Assembly (NCBI GenBank): GCA_026706395.1
Contig: JAPOYU010000019.1
Span: 1 to 12,671, forward strand
Direction of reading: 5' to 3'
DNA: 12,671 nucleotides
Origin: Chloroflexota bacterium
GTDB taxonomy: Bacteria; Chloroflexota; Anaerolineae; Aggregatilineales; Phototrophicaceae
How positions within the stretch are numbered: the first letter of the stretch is position 1; each line of letters opens with the position of its first letter. This document shows positions 12,604 to 12,671 of the stretch, piece by piece. Below the pieces are notes generated by a model. It ran no database searches. It saw nothing but the letters and a program-made list of their open reading frames with translations, and was not told where the DNA came from. The position numbers were made by a program, and so were the translations under genes.

Positions 12604-12671
12604 TCAACAGCCAGAACAGTCACCGCCTACGTTGTCGCTGAAGGTATTGCCGCTTTGTTCCACCGTGCCCC
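12604..12671 (-). CDS. C-terminal end of a probable beta-helix repeat protein (5' part outside window)
   Basis: Reading in from the right edge on the minus strand gives 21 residues, GTVEQSGNTFSDNVGGDCSGC, then TGA at 12604-12606 (one partial codon at the edge is ignored). NTFSDN contains the FxxN motif of the beta-helix repeats seen in the protein at 1-2270, and a short Gly/Cys-rich tail is plausible for such proteins. With so few residues this is a tentative call: the frame could be open by chance. If real, it is a second gene of the same type and orientation, ending about 590 bp upstream of the CDF gene. Confidence 0.5.
   Translation of the reverse strand, partial: GTVEQSGNTFSDNVGGDCSGC

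Overview
The window is a chromosomal stretch of a moderately high-GC bacterium, most likely a member of the Chloroflexota (Anaerolineae-like). That assignment is inference. It rests on the secreted beta-helix protein with a choice-of-anchor-Q-like signature, a divergent MurJ-type flippase, a CorC-Cdd gene pair, and intergenic repeats of the kind common in those genomes. There is no rRNA, tRNA, CRISPR array, phage or transposase gene.

Layout. (1) 1-2270, minus: most of a large secreted beta-helix protein with Pmp-like GGA[I/V] and FxxN repeats, made of two tandem modules and cut by the left edge. It has no stop codon in the window. (2) 4139-2379, minus: a tight operon of a CNNM/CorC-type membrane protein and cytidine deaminase. 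(3) 4140-4449: a divergent regulatory gap with a 34-bp dyad and extended -10 promoter candidates facing both ways. (4) 4450-5499, plus: mannonate dehydratase (uxuA), whose stop codon shares a CTAG palindrome with the stop of a convergent MFS transporter (6701-5496, minus). (5) 8549-6828, minus: a MurJ/MviN-family flippase with its own sigma70-like promoter. (6) 9649-8676, minus: a two-gene unit of a lipoprotein mono-heme cytochrome c and a four-helix CopD/DUF2269-like membrane protein. (7) 9755-10870, plus: a winged-helix HTH_42 (AlkZ-like) protein with a TTG start. (8) 12017-11016, minus: a cation diffusion facilitator with a His-rich N-terminus. (9) 12018-12603: a gene-free, repeat-rich stretch with a G12 tract. 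(10) 12671-12604, minus: the last 21 codons of what looks like a second beta-helix protein.

Functionally this is mostly housekeeping and transport: pyrimidine salvage, hexuronate breakdown, lipid-linked precursor flipping, metal efflux and a periplasmic electron carrier. The CorC-Cdd and cytochrome-CopD pairs look co-transcribed; the other genes look independently expressed. No single new multi-gene system is evident. The most distinctive points are the MurJ homologue lacking two arginines important in E. coli MurJ, the two-module Pmp-like protein with a possible relative at the other edge, and composite intergenic repeats in direct orientation on either side of the metal transporter gene.
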